Translations under genes and position numbers: made by a program
Notes under the pieces: generated by a model
Told to the model about the DNA's origin: nothing
What the model saw: only the letters and a program-made list of their open reading frames with translations
Databases searched by the model: none
In this document: piece after piece, positions 51,261-60,193 of the stretch
Numbering within the stretch: position 1 is the stretch's first letter
Layout of the letters: each line of letters opens with the position of its first letter
Origin: Pseudomonas trivialis
Lineage (GTDB): Bacteria > Pseudomonadota > Gammaproteobacteria > Pseudomonadales > Pseudomonadaceae
Reading direction: 5' to 3'
DNA: 64,000 nucleotides
Assembly: GCF_001439805.1 (NCBI RefSeq)
Contig: NZ_JYLK01000016.1
Span: 91,392-155,391 of the forward strand

Positions 51261-52655
51261 TTACTCGTCGTCGAAGTTGTAGCTGCCCGGCGCGAGGTTT
51301 TCAAAGCGCGTGTATTTGCCAATGAACGCCAGGCGCGTGGTACCGATCGGGCCGTTACGCTGCTTGCCGATAATGATTTCGGCAATGCCCTTGTGTTCGG
51401 TCTCCGGGTGGTACACCTCGTCGCGGTACACGAACATGATCACGTCGGCATCCTGCTCGATCGCTCCGGATTCACGCAGGTCGGAGTTGATCGGGCGTTT
51501 GTTCGGGCGTTGCTCCAGGGAACGGTTGAGCTGGGACAGCGCCACCACCGGGCAGTTGAACTCCTTGGCCAGGGCTTTCAGGGAGCGGGAAATCTCGGAG
51601 ATCTCATTGGTACGGTTATCGCCGCCGGAGCCAGGAATCTGCATGAGCTGCAGGTAGTCGATCATGATCAGGGCCACGTCGCCGTGCTCACGCACCAGGC
51701 GTCGGGTGCGCGCGCGCATTTCCGAGGGGCTGATGCCGGCGGTGTCATCGATGAACAGTTTGCGGTCATTGAGCAGGTTGACCGCCGACGTCAGGCGCGG
51801 CCAGTCGTCGTCTTCCAGGCGGCCGGCACGCACCTTGGTCTGGTCGATACGGCCGAGGGACGAGAGCATCCGCATGATCAGCGATTCGCCTGGCATCTCC
51901 AGGGAGTACACCAGCACGCTCTTGTCGCTGCGCAACACGGCGTTTTCCACCAGGTTCATGGCGAAGGTGGTCTTGCCCATGGACGGACGGCCGGCCACGA
52001 TGATCAAGTCCGCCGGCTGCAGGCCGCTGGTCATGCCGTCGAGGTCGGTGTAGCCGGTGGACAGGCCAGTGATGGCGTTGTCGGTGTTGAACAGCGTGTC
52101 GATACGGTCGATGGCCTTGGTCAACAACTCGTTGACGCCGACCGGGCCGCCGGTCTTGGGACGCGCTTCGGCGATCTGGAAGATCTGCCGTTCGGCCTCG
52201 TCGAGGATTTCTTCGGCGGTACGGCCCTCGGGGTTGAAGGCGCTGTCGGCGATTTCGGTGGCGATGCCGATCAACTGGCGCAACGTGGCCCGGGCGCGAA
52301 CGATCTGCGCATAGGCCTTGATGTTGGCGACGGACGGCGTGTTTTTCGCCAGTTCACCGAGGTAGCCCAGGCCGCCGACCTGGGAGGTTTGGCCTTCCTT
52401 GTCCAGTTGCTCGGCGAGGGTGACTACGTCGATCGGTGAGTTCAGGTCAGCCAGCTTGGCGATGGCGCGGAAGATCAGGCGGTGGTCATGCCGATAGAAA
52501 TCACCGTCGGAGACTTGATCCAGCACGCGTTCCCAGGCGTTGTTGTCCAGCATCAGGCCACCGAGCACGGCCTGTTCGGCCTCGATGGAATGCGGCGGCA
52601 CCTTCAGGGCAGCGGTTTGCAGATCGTATTGCTCAGGAGCGGAGATATCGTTCAT
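51261..52655 (-). CDS. dnaB: Replicative DNA helicase DnaB
   Basis: 464 residues. The N-terminal DnaB domain starts LKVPPHSIEAEQAVLGGLML. The RecA-type helicase domain has Walker A AGRPSMGKTTFAMNL, Walker B in VALIMIDYLQLM, and the later segments PVVALSQLNRSLEQRPNKRP and DLRESGAIEQDADVIMFVYRDE. It is the hexameric helicase loaded at the replication fork. I chose the ATG at 52655 (MNDISAPEQYDLQ), matching the P. aeruginosa N-terminus; a GTG two codons upstream is possible. No intein. In P. aeruginosa, alr follows dnaB; here that position is occupied by the convergent SET-type toxin gene. Confidence 0.97.
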   Translation of the reverse strand: MNDISAPEQYDLQTAALKVPPHSIEAEQAVLGGLMLDNNAWERVLDQVSDGDFYRHDHRLIFRAIAKLADLNSPIDVVTLAEQLDKEGQTSQVGGLGYLGELAKNTPSVANIKAYAQIVRARATLRQLIGIATEIADSAFNPEGRTAEEILDEAERQIFQIAEARPKTGGPVGVNELLTKAIDRIDTLFNTDNAITGLSTGYTDLDGMTSGLQPADLIIVAGRPSMGKTTFAMNLVENAVLRSDKSVLVYSLEMPGESLIMRMLSSLGRIDQTKVRAGRLEDDDWPRLTSAVNLLNDRKLFIDDTAGISPSEMRARTRRLVREHGDVALIMIDYLQLMQIPGSGGDNRTNEISEISRSLKALAKEFNCPVVALSQLNRSLEQRPNKRPINSDLRESGAIEQDADVIMFVYRDEVYHPETEHKGIAEIIIGKQRNGPIGTTRLAFIGKYTRFENLAPGSYNFDDE

Positions 52656-52680
52656 GGCCACTTGGAATTAGGGGTGTGTA

Positions 52681-52718
52681 GAAAAACAAAAGGCACGACC
52701 TGTGAACAGGATCGTGCC
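52681..52718 (-). terminator. Terminator of the rpsF-rpsR-rplI unit
   Basis: On the minus strand GGCACGATCCTGT / ACAGGTCGTGCC forms a stem (arms at 52692-52703 and 52707-52718, one bulge), followed by TTTTGTTTTTC. It sits between rplI and dnaB. Confidence 0.88.
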
Positions 52719-52765
52719 CGATGTTAACCGCCTGGCACGCGAGGTGCCAGTCAGTTGGGTGCGGC

Positions 52766-53212
52766 TTAAGCTGCTACCACGACAACGCGTACGGTGGCTT
52801 CAACTTCGGCGTGCAGGTGCACGGCTACGTCGAATTCGCCTACGTTGCGGATGGTGCCGTTCGGCAGACGAACTTCGCTCTTCTGCACTTCAACGCCGGA
52901 GGCGGTCAGTGCATCAGCGATGTCGTGGGTGCCGATCGAACCGAACAGCTTGCCTTCATCGCCAGCGGTGGCAGTGATAGTCACTTCCAGCTCGGCCAGT
53001 TGGGCAGCGCGAGTTTCGGCCGACGCTTTTTTGTCTGCTGCGGCTTTTTCCAGCTCGGCACGACGCTCTTCAAACGCAGCCAGGTTGGCAGCGGTTGCAG
53101 CGGTGGCTTTGCCGTATGGCAGCAGGTAGTTACGACCGTAACCGGCCTTAACATTTACTTTGTCGCCCAGGTTGCCCAGGTTGGCGACTTTTTCCAGAAG
53201 GATCAGTTGCAT
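52766..53212 (-). CDS. rplI: 50S ribosomal protein L9
   Basis: 148 residues, the standard L9 length. The N-terminal rRNA-binding domain MQLILLEKVANLGNLGDKVN and GYGRNYLLPYGKA is followed by the long connecting helix (residues ~40-75) and the C-terminal domain with GKLFGSIGTHDIADAL. GAGG precedes the ATG. It is the last gene of the ribosomal unit rpsF-rpsR-(DUF2232)-rplI. Confidence 0.98.
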   Translation of the reverse strand: MQLILLEKVANLGNLGDKVNVKAGYGRNYLLPYGKATAATAANLAAFEERRAELEKAAADKKASAETRAAQLAELEVTITATAGDEGKLFGSIGTHDIADALTASGVEVQKSEVRLPNGTIRNVGEFDVAVHLHAEVEATVRVVVVAA

Positions 53213-53230
53213 GTGAAAATCCTCTAACTT

Positions 53231-54124
53231 TTAACCTTCACCGTTCGCGTTGTCGGCGTCTTTGGACGCCAGACGACCGCGAAAATCAATCAGGCCGTCG
53301 ACAATGGCCAAAACCACGAGTAACGGATAAATCAGCTGCATGAACAGCACCAGCGTCACGTACAACCCCACCAGCCAGAACCTGGCCAGGCGCTTCTGCG
53401 CCACCAGCCCATGAATCAGGGCCAGCCCGGAAAACACCAGCGGTACGCTGCAAAACAGCAATAACAGGGCAGCCTGTGGACCGAAGTTCGGTCCGACCAC
53501 CATGCATGCCAGCAGCAACATCGCCGGGCCCGCGGGGATTCTGATACTGCGAAACTCGCGACCAAAACCACCCGGGTTGTACAACAACGCCTGCCAATAA
53601 CGCCCAAGCATCAGGCTCAGCAGGCTGACCACCTGCAGCACCACCGCCATCAGGCCGATCAGGACCGGTGCTATCAATGCTGCGAGACGCGCTCGCTCGT
53701 CTACCGACAATTGCTGGTAGAGCTCCCCGAGAGCCGACGGCAGGACCTTGACGATCTCTTGCGCCAGCGCCTCGATTTGCGGGTGGAAAGCCGCGCCGAG
53801 CAACACTGAATACACCAACCCCACTGCCACGCTGACCAGCAGCGTGCGGACCCAGGACTCACTTGCGCGCAAAACCAACGCAAGGCTCGACGAACCCAAC
53901 AGCACCATAAGCACCTTGGGTTCGCCCAATTGCAGCCACCAGACAAGGCCGGCCAACAATCCCAGGGCCAGGACGCCAATGGCATCCTGCAAACCGCGCC
54001 GCAGGAGCACAAGGCATCCGGCGGCAGCACCCAACCAATACAACAACGGCAACGCCGCACAGCCGGCCACTACCAGAGTGGCCTGCATACGACCGCGCAT
54101 GATGAACTCAGCCAAGGCGCGCAT
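53231..54124 (-). CDS. DUF2232-type integral membrane protein
   Basis: 297 residues with about eight membrane helices and a short charged C-terminal tail (RLASKDADNANGEG). It matches the DUF2232/YybS-like membrane protein that sits between rpsR and rplI in Pseudomonas (PA4933 position, as I recall). No function is known; the placement in a ribosomal operon suggests co-expression with growth. The extracytoplasmic region around residues 110-150 (IEALAQEIVKVLPSALGELYQ) is the main soluble part. The ATG at 54124 (MRALAEFIMRGRM) is 36 bases after rpsR; an internal start at MRGRM is possible. Confidence 0.85.
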   Translation of the reverse strand: MRALAEFIMRGRMQATLVVAGCAALPLLYWLGAAAGCLVLLRRGLQDAIGVLALGLLAGLVWWLQLGEPKVLMVLLGSSSLALVLRASESWVRTLLVSVAVGLVYSVLLGAAFHPQIEALAQEIVKVLPSALGELYQQLSVDERARLAALIAPVLIGLMAVVLQVVSLLSLMLGRYWQALLYNPGGFGREFRSIRIPAGPAMLLLACMVVGPNFGPQAALLLLFCSVPLVFSGLALIHGLVAQKRLARFWLVGLYVTLVLFMQLIYPLLVVLAIVDGLIDFRGRLASKDADNANGEG

Positions 54125-54160
54125 GCATTCAATCCCTTACTACGTGTCGACTGCCCGGTC

Positions 54161-54391
54161 TCAGCGGCCGTGGCTGTCGGTGTAGGCCAGCAGGGCCAGG
54201 AAGCGGGCACGCTTGATAGCGGTGGCCAGCTGACGCTGATAACGTGCTTTGGTACCGGTGATACGGCTTGGAACGATTTTGCCGGTCTCGGATACGTAAG
54301 CTTTCAGAGTGTTGAGATCTTTGTAATCGATCTCTTTCACGTCTTCAGCGGTGAAGCGGCAGAATTTACGACGACGGAAGAAACGTGCCAT
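54161..54391 (-). CDS. rpsR: 30S ribosomal protein S18
   Basis: 76 residues: [20 protein letters not shown] at the start and the conserved [27 protein letters not shown] in the C-terminal half. S18 pairs with S6 on the 30S platform. The gene is 29 bases after rpsF with AAGGAG upstream of the ATG. Confidence 0.98.
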
Positions 54392-54420
54392 TTGATAGGC
54401 TCCTTAATAAGGTCCGTGGA

Positions 54421-54837
54421 TTACTCGTCAGCGTTATCGCTGTTGTCACTGTCATCAGCGCTATCATCAGCGCCTTCTTCAGGACGGTCGCGACGCTCAC
54501 GGCGCTCACTGCGGTTTTCTTCAGCCTTGAGCATCTCGGATTGGCCGGTAACGGCTTCTTCGCGACGGATGACCAGGTTACGGATCACTGCATCGTTGTA
54601 GCGGAAGTTGTCTTCCAGCTCGGCCAGGGCCTTGCCAGTGCATTCAACGTTCAGCATCACGTAGTGAGCCTTGTGAACATTGTTGATTGCATAGGCCAGT
54701 TGACGACGGCCCCAATCTTCCAGACGGTGGATTTTGCCGCCGTCTTCTTCGATCAGCTTGGTGTAACGCTCAACCATGCCGCCGACTTGCTCGCTTTGAT
54801 CCGGGTGGACCAAAAAGATGATTTCGTAATGACGCAT
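54421..54837 (-). CDS. rpsF: 30S ribosomal protein S6
   Basis: 138 residues. The S6 core (residues 1-100, MRHYEIIFLVHPDQSEQVGG, then KAHYVMLNVECTGKALAELE and DAVIRNLVIRREEAVTG) is followed by an acidic C-terminal tail of alternating Glu/Asp/Arg (RREREDRPEEGADDS type) ending in glutamate. Such tails are substrates for RimK-type glutamylation in pseudomonads, an inference here. It is the first gene of the unit; about 250 bases separate it from rlmB. Confidence 0.97.
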   Translation of the reverse strand: MRHYEIIFLVHPDQSEQVGGMVERYTKLIEEDGGKIHRLEDWGRRQLAYAINNVHKAHYVMLNVECTGKALAELEDNFRYNDAVIRNLVIRREEAVTGQSEMLKAEENRSERRERRDRPEEGADDSADDSDNSDNADE

Positions 54838-55032
54838 GAATGCTCCTTACGGGTTGTAGCCTGCCGCTCAAAAACGGTCAGACAAGGAGTGAATGACACT
54901 TATGGATCTTGCCGCAGGGGAGGCACATGCGTGCCTGCCGGGTGGGCAAGGGGCGCAATTGTAGAGAAGGGGAGGAACAGGCGCAAGGTAATTGGTGATT
55001 ATTTGAACAATGTTCCAAACGCCGCAAAACAA

Positions 55033-55062
55033 CTGTGGGAGGGGGCTTGCCCCCTCCCACAG
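55033..55062. repeat. Perfect single REP hairpin
   Basis: CTGTGGGAGGGGG-CTTG-CCCCCTCCCACAG: 13-bp perfect arms around a 4-base loop, between rlmB and rpsF. It is the tightest REP hairpin in the window and could terminate or protect rlmB transcripts, though no T run follows. Confidence 0.85.
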
Positions 55063-55087
55063 CTTGCATCCATGCAAGGCCAAAAAA

Positions 55088-55843
55088 TTACTTTTTGGTC
55101 TTGGCCTTGGCACCACGCTGACGCCGGGCTTCGAACAGGCAAACACCCGTCGCAACCGACACGTTGAGACTGCTGACGCTGCCCGCCATCGGCAAGTGCA
55201 CCAGGTAATCACAATGCTCACGGGTCAGGCGACGCATGCCCTTGCCTTCAGCGCCCATGATCAAAATGGTTGGGCCGGTGAGGTCCTGATCGTAAATGCT
55301 GACCTCGGCCTCCCCCGCCGTGCCCACGACCCAGAGGCCGCGCTGCTGGAGTTTTTCCAGGGTGCGTGCCAGGTTGGTCACGGCCACCAGCGGAATCACT
55401 TCCGCCGCACCGCAGGCAACCTTGCGCACCACCGGCGTCAGGGTGGCCGACTTGTCCTTGGGCACGATCACCGCCAGAGCGCCGGCGGCATCCGCCGAGC
55501 GCAGGCAGGCGCCGAGGTTGTGCGGGTCGGTCACGCCATCCAGCACCAACAGCAGCGGCGGGCCTTCAGTACGGTCCAGCAGTTCGTCGAGCATGGCCTC
55601 GCCCCACACCTGGCTCGGGCTGACGTCTGCAACCACGCCCTGATGCACACCTTCGACCCACACATCCATTTCACGGCGCTCGGCCTGGCCGATGGCGACT
55701 TTATTCTGGGTCGCCAGCTCGACCAGCGCCTGCACGCGCGGCTCGCTGCGACCCTCAGCCAGCCATACCTGCTTGACGCGCTTGGGATGGTGACGCAGCA
55801 GTGCTTCCACGGCGTGGACGCCGTAGATTTTTTCCAGACTCAT
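55088..55843 (-). CDS. rlmB: 23S rRNA (guanosine-2'-O)-methyltransferase RlmB
   Basis: 251 residues, SpoU (SPOUT) family. An N-terminal substrate-binding domain (MSLEKIYGVHAVEALLRHHP) is followed by the knotted methyltransferase with LLVLDGVTDPHNLGACLRSA (motif 1), ILIMGAEGKGMRRLTREHCD (motif 2) and IPM-like/SSLNVSVATGVCLFEARRQR (motif 3). It methylates the 2'-OH of G2251. The start overlaps the rnr stop by 4 bases, so the two are one operon. Confidence 0.97.
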   Translation of the reverse strand: MSLEKIYGVHAVEALLRHHPKRVKQVWLAEGRSEPRVQALVELATQNKVAIGQAERREMDVWVEGVHQGVVADVSPSQVWGEAMLDELLDRTEGPPLLLVLDGVTDPHNLGACLRSADAAGALAVIVPKDKSATLTPVVRKVACGAAEVIPLVAVTNLARTLEKLQQRGLWVVGTAGEAEVSIYDQDLTGPTILIMGAEGKGMRRLTREHCDYLVHLPMAGSVSSLNVSVATGVCLFEARRQRGAKAKTKK

Positions 55844-58470
55844 GACTTGGCCTTAGGTTTGCGCGACCCACCGCTTTTGGCAGGGGCCGAACCCGTCCTG
55901 GACGGGCCTTTACGGTGTTTACTGGTCTTGCTCGACGTTTTTTCCGCCGCTTGGGACTTTCCCCCAGACGCCGCTTTACCGCCGCTTTTGGCTTCGCTGA
56001 GCAACTGCTGCTTCAACTCGCGGCTCTTGCGCAACTCGGCGTTTTTCGCCGCGGCATCGCTCGGGCGGTAGGCTTCCGGGGCCTTGTCCTTGGCAGAGGA
56101 ACGACGGCCCGACTTGGCAGGCGCAGTCTCTGTCGCTGCTGTTGTGGCAGCCGCTTTGCCTTTCGAGGTCGGCGCCGTGGTGTCGCTGCCGCGTTTTTTA
56201 CGGCCGGCCGGCTCGGTCGGCTTGTCAGGCATGCCGAAGTCGATCTTGCGCTCGTCGAGGTCGACGCGCATGACCTGCACTTCCACCGTGTCGCCCAGGC
56301 GGAAACTGCGACCGCTGCGCTCGCCCGCCAGGCGGTGATGCACGGGATCGAAGTGGTAATAATCGCCCGGCAAGGCGGTGACGTGCACCAGGCCCTCGAC
56401 GTAAATGTCGGTCAGCTCGACAAACAGGCCAAAGCCGGTCACGGCGGTGATCACACCCGGGAACGACTCGCCCACGCGGTCCTTCATGAACTCGCACTTG
56501 AGCCAATTCACCACATCGCGTGTGGCTTCATCGGCGCGGCGCTCGCTCATGGAGCACTGCTCGCCGAGCTGTTCCAGGGCGGCTTCGTCGTACGGATAAA
56601 TCCGCGCTTTCGGAATGCTCATGGCACCGGCGCGCTTGACGTGCGGGGTGTCCTGTTTGGAATGGATCACGCTGCGGATCGCCCGGTGCGTGAGCAGGTC
56701 CGGGTAACGGCGAATCGGCGAGGTGAAGTGGGTGTACGCTTCGTAGTTGAGGCCGAAGTGACCCTGGTTATCGGCGCTGTACACCGCCTGGCTCAGGGAG
56801 CGCAACATCACGGTCTGGATCACGTGGTAATCCGGACGGTCCTTGATGCTGGCCAACAGTGCCTGGTAGTCCTTCGGCGTCGGGCCGTCCTTGCCTTTGT
56901 GCAGGGACAGGCCAAGCTCACCGAGGAACGCGCGCAGTTTCTCCAGGCGCTCCGGCGGCGGGCCATCATGCACGCGGTACAGCGCAGGGATCTCGTGTTT
57001 TTTCAGGAATTCAGCGGTGGCCACGTTGGCCGCCAGCATGCATTCCTCGATGAGCTTGTGCGCATCGTTGCGGGTGGTCGGGGTGATTGCGGCGATCTTG
57101 CGCTCGGAACCGAAGACAATTCGGGTTTCCTGGGTTTCAAAATCGATCGCGCCACGCACATGACGAGCGCCCAGCAATACCTTGTACAGCGCATACAGCT
57201 GCTTGAGGTGCGGGACCACGCCGGCATATTCGCCACGCAAGGCTTTGGCTTCGCTGGTTTTCGGTGTTTCCAGGATGGTGCTGACCTTGTTGTAGGTCAG
57301 ACGCGCCTGGGAGTGAATCACCGCTTCATAGAACTGGTAGTCAGTCATTTCGCCGGTTTTCGAGATGGTCATCTCGCACACCATGGCCAAACGGTCGACT
57401 TTCGGATTCAGCGAGCACAGGCCGTTGGACAGTTGCTCGGGCAGCATCGGAATCACGCGCTCAGGGAAATACACGGAGTTGCCGCGCACCTGGGCTTCGT
57501 TATCCAGCGCAGAACCGATTTTCACGTAGCTGGACACGTCGGCAATCGCGACATACAGCTTCCAGCCGCCGGAGAACAGGCGCAGTTTGCCGGGTTTGGC
57601 TTCGCAGTAGACCGCATCGTCGAAGTCGCGGGCGTCTTCGCCATCGATGGTGACGAACGGCAGATGGCGCAGGTCGATGCGCTTCTCTTTGTCCTTGTCT
57701 TCCACTTCGGGCTTGAGCTTGCGCGCTTCCTTGATGACCGCTTCGGGCCATACGTGAGGAATATCGTAGGTGCGCAGCGCAACGTCGATCTCCATGCCCG
57801 GCGCCATGTAGTTGCCGACCACTTCAACGATATCGCCCTGAGGCTGGAAGCGCGCCGTTGGCCAGTGGGTGATTTTCACCTCGACAAACTGGCCGACCTT
57901 GGCGGCGCCATTGCGGCCCGGGGTGATCAGCACTTCCTGCTGGACCTTGGGGTTATCCGGGACAACAAAGCCGATGCCGCCTTCTTCGAAGTAACGGCCG
58001 ACGATGGACTCGTGGGCACGGGACACCACTTCGACAATCACACCTTCGCGGCGACCGCGACGGTCCAGCCCGGAAACACGCGCCAGGGCACGGTCGCCAT
58101 CGAACACCAGGCGCATTTGCGCCGGGCTCATGAACAGGTCATCACTGCCGTCGTCCGGGATCAGGAAGCCGAAGCCGTCACGGTGACCGGCAATGCGGCC
58201 CAGGATCAGGTCGAGTTTGTCCACGGGCGCGTAGGTGCCACGGCGGGTGTAGATCAACTGAGCGTCGCGCTCCATGGCACGCAGACGGCGGCGCAGGGCT
58301 TCGAGCTGGTCTTCGGTGGTCAGACCGAACTCTTCAACCAGTTGCTCGCGGCTAGCAGGCGAACCCCGATCGGCGAGGTGCGCCAGGATCAGTTCGCGGC
58401 TAGGAATAGGGTTTTCATATTTTTCCGCTTCACGAGCGGCCTCGGGATCGAGGGACTGCCAATCGGCCAT
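55840..58470 (-). CDS. rnr: Ribonuclease R
   Basis: 876 residues. An N-terminal winged-helix region (PSRELILAHLADRGSPASRE) precedes two cold-shock domains, then the RNB catalytic domain with the aspartate cluster in TIDGEDARDFDDAVYCE and SYVKIGSALDNEAQVRGNSV. The S1 domain follows at ~640-725 (FPGVITAVTGFGLFVELTDIYVEGLVHV), and the last ~130 residues are Lys/Ala/Ser-rich and disordered. RNase R is the processive 3'-5' exonuclease that degrades structured RNA. It is upstream of and coupled to rlmB. The ATG at 58470 begins MADWQSLDPEAARE. Confidence 0.97.
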   Translation of the reverse strand: MADWQSLDPEAAREAEKYENPIPSRELILAHLADRGSPASREQLVEEFGLTTEDQLEALRRRLRAMERDAQLIYTRRGTYAPVDKLDLILGRIAGHRDGFGFLIPDDGSDDLFMSPAQMRLVFDGDRALARVSGLDRRGRREGVIVEVVSRAHESIVGRYFEEGGIGFVVPDNPKVQQEVLITPGRNGAAKVGQFVEVKITHWPTARFQPQGDIVEVVGNYMAPGMEIDVALRTYDIPHVWPEAVIKEARKLKPEVEDKDKEKRIDLRHLPFVTIDGEDARDFDDAVYCEAKPGKLRLFSGGWKLYVAIADVSSYVKIGSALDNEAQVRGNSVYFPERVIPMLPEQLSNGLCSLNPKVDRLAMVCEMTISKTGEMTDYQFYEAVIHSQARLTYNKVSTILETPKTSEAKALRGEYAGVVPHLKQLYALYKVLLGARHVRGAIDFETQETRIVFGSERKIAAITPTTRNDAHKLIEECMLAANVATAEFLKKHEIPALYRVHDGPPPERLEKLRAFLGELGLSLHKGKDGPTPKDYQALLASIKDRPDYHVIQTVMLRSLSQAVYSADNQGHFGLNYEAYTHFTSPIRRYPDLLTHRAIRSVIHSKQDTPHVKRAGAMSIPKARIYPYDEAALEQLGEQCSMSERRADEATRDVVNWLKCEFMKDRVGESFPGVITAVTGFGLFVELTDIYVEGLVHVTALPGDYYHFDPVHHRLAGERSGRSFRLGDTVEVQVMRVDLDERKIDFGMPDKPTEPAGRKKRGSDTTAPTSKGKAAATTAATETAPAKSGRRSSAKDKAPEAYRPSDAAAKNAELRKSRELKQQLLSEAKSGGKAASGGKSQAAEKTSSKTSKHRKGPSRTGSAPAKSGGSRKPKAKS

Positions 58471-58632
58471 TAGAGAGTTTTCACCTTGTCTATATAGGGG
58501 TTAGTTTGGCATACGCGTATTGAAACGGGAAATTTCAGGCGTCAACAAGCCCTTAAAAGGCCTTTTGGGCCATCGGTTGCATACCTTGCACGACCATTGG
58601 CGAAGTTTTCCAGAGTTTTTTGATGGCGGGGG

Positions 58633-58661
58633 TTTACAGCTTAAAATCGGCTCCGTATAGT
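58633..58661 (+). promoter_or_regulatory. Promoter of the first tRNA-Leu
   Basis: -35 TTTACA (58633-58638), 17-base spacer, -10 TATAGT (58656-58661). It lies 34 bases before the tRNA 5' end and is duplicated before the second tRNA. Confidence 0.8.
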
Positions 58662-58695
58662 GCGCGCCATCGACGACGGCAACGTGGTTGATGCT

Positions 58696-58782
58696 GCCCA
58701 GGTGGTGAAATTGGTAGACACGCCAGCTTCAGGTGCTGGTGATCGCAAGGTCGTGGAAGTTCGAGTCTTCTCCTGGGCACCA
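58696..58782 (+). tRNA. tRNA-Leu (anticodon CAG)
   Basis: 87 bases including the encoded CCA. Acceptor arms GCCCAGG/CCTGGGC, anticodon stem CCAGC/GCTGG around the loop TTCAGGT (CAG anticodon, reading CUG), a long type II variable arm (TGATCGCAAGGTCGTGGAA) and T loop TTCGAGT. Leader, tRNA and terminator are nearly repeated 242 bases downstream. Confidence 0.97.
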
Positions 58783-58793
58783 AAATTCAGATA

Positions 58794-58816
58794 AAACCCG
58801 CGAAAGCGGGTTTTTT
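58794..58816 (+). terminator. Terminator of the first tRNA-Leu
   Basis: AAACCCGC-GAAA-GCGGGTTT: 8-bp stem with a GAAA tetraloop, followed by further T residues. Confidence 0.93.
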
Positions 58817-58873
58817 CGTTTCAGGTCTTTGATTTTTAACGAAAAAATTGATTTATATTTTTCCAGCCAGGGG

Positions 58874-58902
58874 TTTACAGATTAAAAAGCCCGCCGTATA
58901 GT
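58874..58902 (+). promoter_or_regulatory. Promoter of the second tRNA-Leu
   Basis: -35 TTTACA (58874-58879), 17-base spacer, -10 TATAGT (58897-58902), the same geometry as the first copy, 35 bases before the tRNA. Confidence 0.8.
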
Positions 58903-58937
58903 TCGCCCCATCAACAGCGGCAACGTTGCTTGATAAT

Positions 58938-59024
58938 GCCCAGGTGGTGAAATTGGTAGACACGCCAGCTTCAGGTGCTGGTGATCGCAAGGTCGTGGAA
59001 GTTCGAGTCTTCTCCTGGGCACCA
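58938..59024 (+). tRNA. tRNA-Leu (anticodon CAG), second copy
   Basis: 87 bases, identical by eye to the first copy including the encoded CCA and the CAG anticodon loop. It has its own promoter and terminator. Confidence 0.97.
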
Positions 59025-59034
59025 TATTCAGATC

Positions 59035-59057
59035 AAACCCGCGAAAGCGGGTTTTTT
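59035..59057 (+). terminator. Terminator of the second tRNA-Leu
   Basis: AAACCCGC-GAAA-GCGGGTTT plus additional T residues, a copy of the first tRNA's terminator. Confidence 0.93.
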
Positions 59058-59167
59058 CGTTTCCGGGGTTTGAAAACTTCCCGGCGATTCACCCCTCGCC
59101 CTTACTTGAGAAGCTTTATCGTTTATCCTTGCAAAGATTTGTTGCATTCAAGCGAGGAAACCGTCGG

Positions 59168-60193
59168 ATGACTATCCGCTCTACCCATCTCAAGACATCC
59201 CTTCTGCGTGGCCTGACTCTCACTCTACTCAGTCTGACCCTGCTCTCCCCCTCAGCTCAAAGCGCCGACAAGGTCTCCCTGACCCTCTACAACGGCCAAC
59301 ACAAAGAAGTCGGTGATGAACTCGCCAAAGCCTTCGAAGCCAACACCGGCATTCACGTCAATGTGCGCAAAGGCAGCAGCAACCAGTTGGCCAGCCAGGT
59401 CGTCGAAGAAGGTGAGCGCTCACCGGCCGACGTGATTTATACCGAAGAATCTCCCCCGCTCAACAAACTGGGCGAGCAAGGCCTGCTGGCCAAAATAGAC
59501 GCCAGCACCCTCGACGTGCTGCCCAGGGACTATGTGGGCCGCGACGGCAACTGGATGGGCGTGACCGCGCGCACCCGCGTCGTAGCCTTCAACCCGAAAC
59601 TGATTGCGGAAGAAGACCTGCCCAAATCGGTGCTGGATTTCGCCGGCCCCGAGTGGCAGGGCAAAGTCGGCTTCGTGCCCACCAGCGGCGCGTTCCAGGA
59701 ACAGGCCGTGGCGATCATCAAGCTGCACGGGCGCGAGGCGGCTGAAGAATGGCTGACCGGCCTGCGCGCCTTTGGCAAGGTGTACAGCAACAATATGGTT
59801 GCGCTCAAAGCGGTGGAAAATGGCGAAGTCGCCACCGTGCTGGTGAACAACTACTACTGGTTTGCCTTGAAGAAAGAAAAAACCAACCTGGACTCGCAGC
59901 TGCATTACTTCACCGATGGCGATGCGGGCGGCCTGATCACGGTATCCTCGGCCGCCGCACTCAAATCCAGCAAACACCCGAAAGAAGCCCAGCAGTTGCT
60001 GGCGTTCATGGCCAGCGAAGACGGCCAGCGTGTGATCACCAACACCTCAGCCGAATACCCGTTGCGCAAGGGTATGCAATCGAGTCGTGGCCTCAAGCCG
60101 TTCAGTGAGCTGCAACCGCCGAAAGTCACGCCTGCCGACCTTGGCAACGCAGAAGAAGCCCTGGAGCTGGAACGCGAGGTTGGCTTGAACTGA
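59168..60193 (+). CDS. Iron(III)-type ABC transporter periplasmic binding protein
   Basis: 341 residues. A signal peptide of ~35 residues ends near SAQSA. The mature protein starts DKVSLTLYNGQHKEVGDELA, the N-terminus of FbpA/HitA/AfuA-type ferric-binding proteins. It continues with DVIYTEESPPLNKLGEQGLL and, late in the protein, NNYYWFALKKEK carrying the paired tyrosines that bind Fe(III) in FbpA. It delivers iron (or a related metal anion complex) to the permease encoded next; the genes overlap by one base (TGATG). GAGGAAA lies 10-16 bases before the ATG at 59168. The ATPase component is not adjacent. I saw no obvious Fur box. Confidence 0.88.
   Translation: MTIRSTHLKTSLLRGLTLTLLSLTLLSPSAQSADKVSLTLYNGQHKEVGDELAKAFEANTGIHVNVRKGSSNQLASQVVEEGERSPADVIYTEESPPLNKLGEQGLLAKIDASTLDVLPRDYVGRDGNWMGVTARTRVVAFNPKLIAEEDLPKSVLDFAGPEWQGKVGFVPTSGAFQEQAVAIIKLHGREAAEEWLTGLRAFGKVYSNNMVALKAVENGEVATVLVNNYYWFALKKEKTNLDSQLHYFTDGDAGGLITVSSAAALKSSKHPKEAQQLLAFMASEDGQRVITNTSAEYPLRKGMQSSRGLKPFSELQPPKVTPADLGNAEEALELEREVGLN

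Noticed and set aside
55915..58473. 852-residue open frame on the plus strand
   Set aside because: Exactly antisense to rnr, whose domains are unmistakable; a codon-phase artefact.
58926..59171. 81-residue frame spanning the second tRNA
   Set aside because: It reads through the tRNA-Leu and its terminator; not a protein gene.
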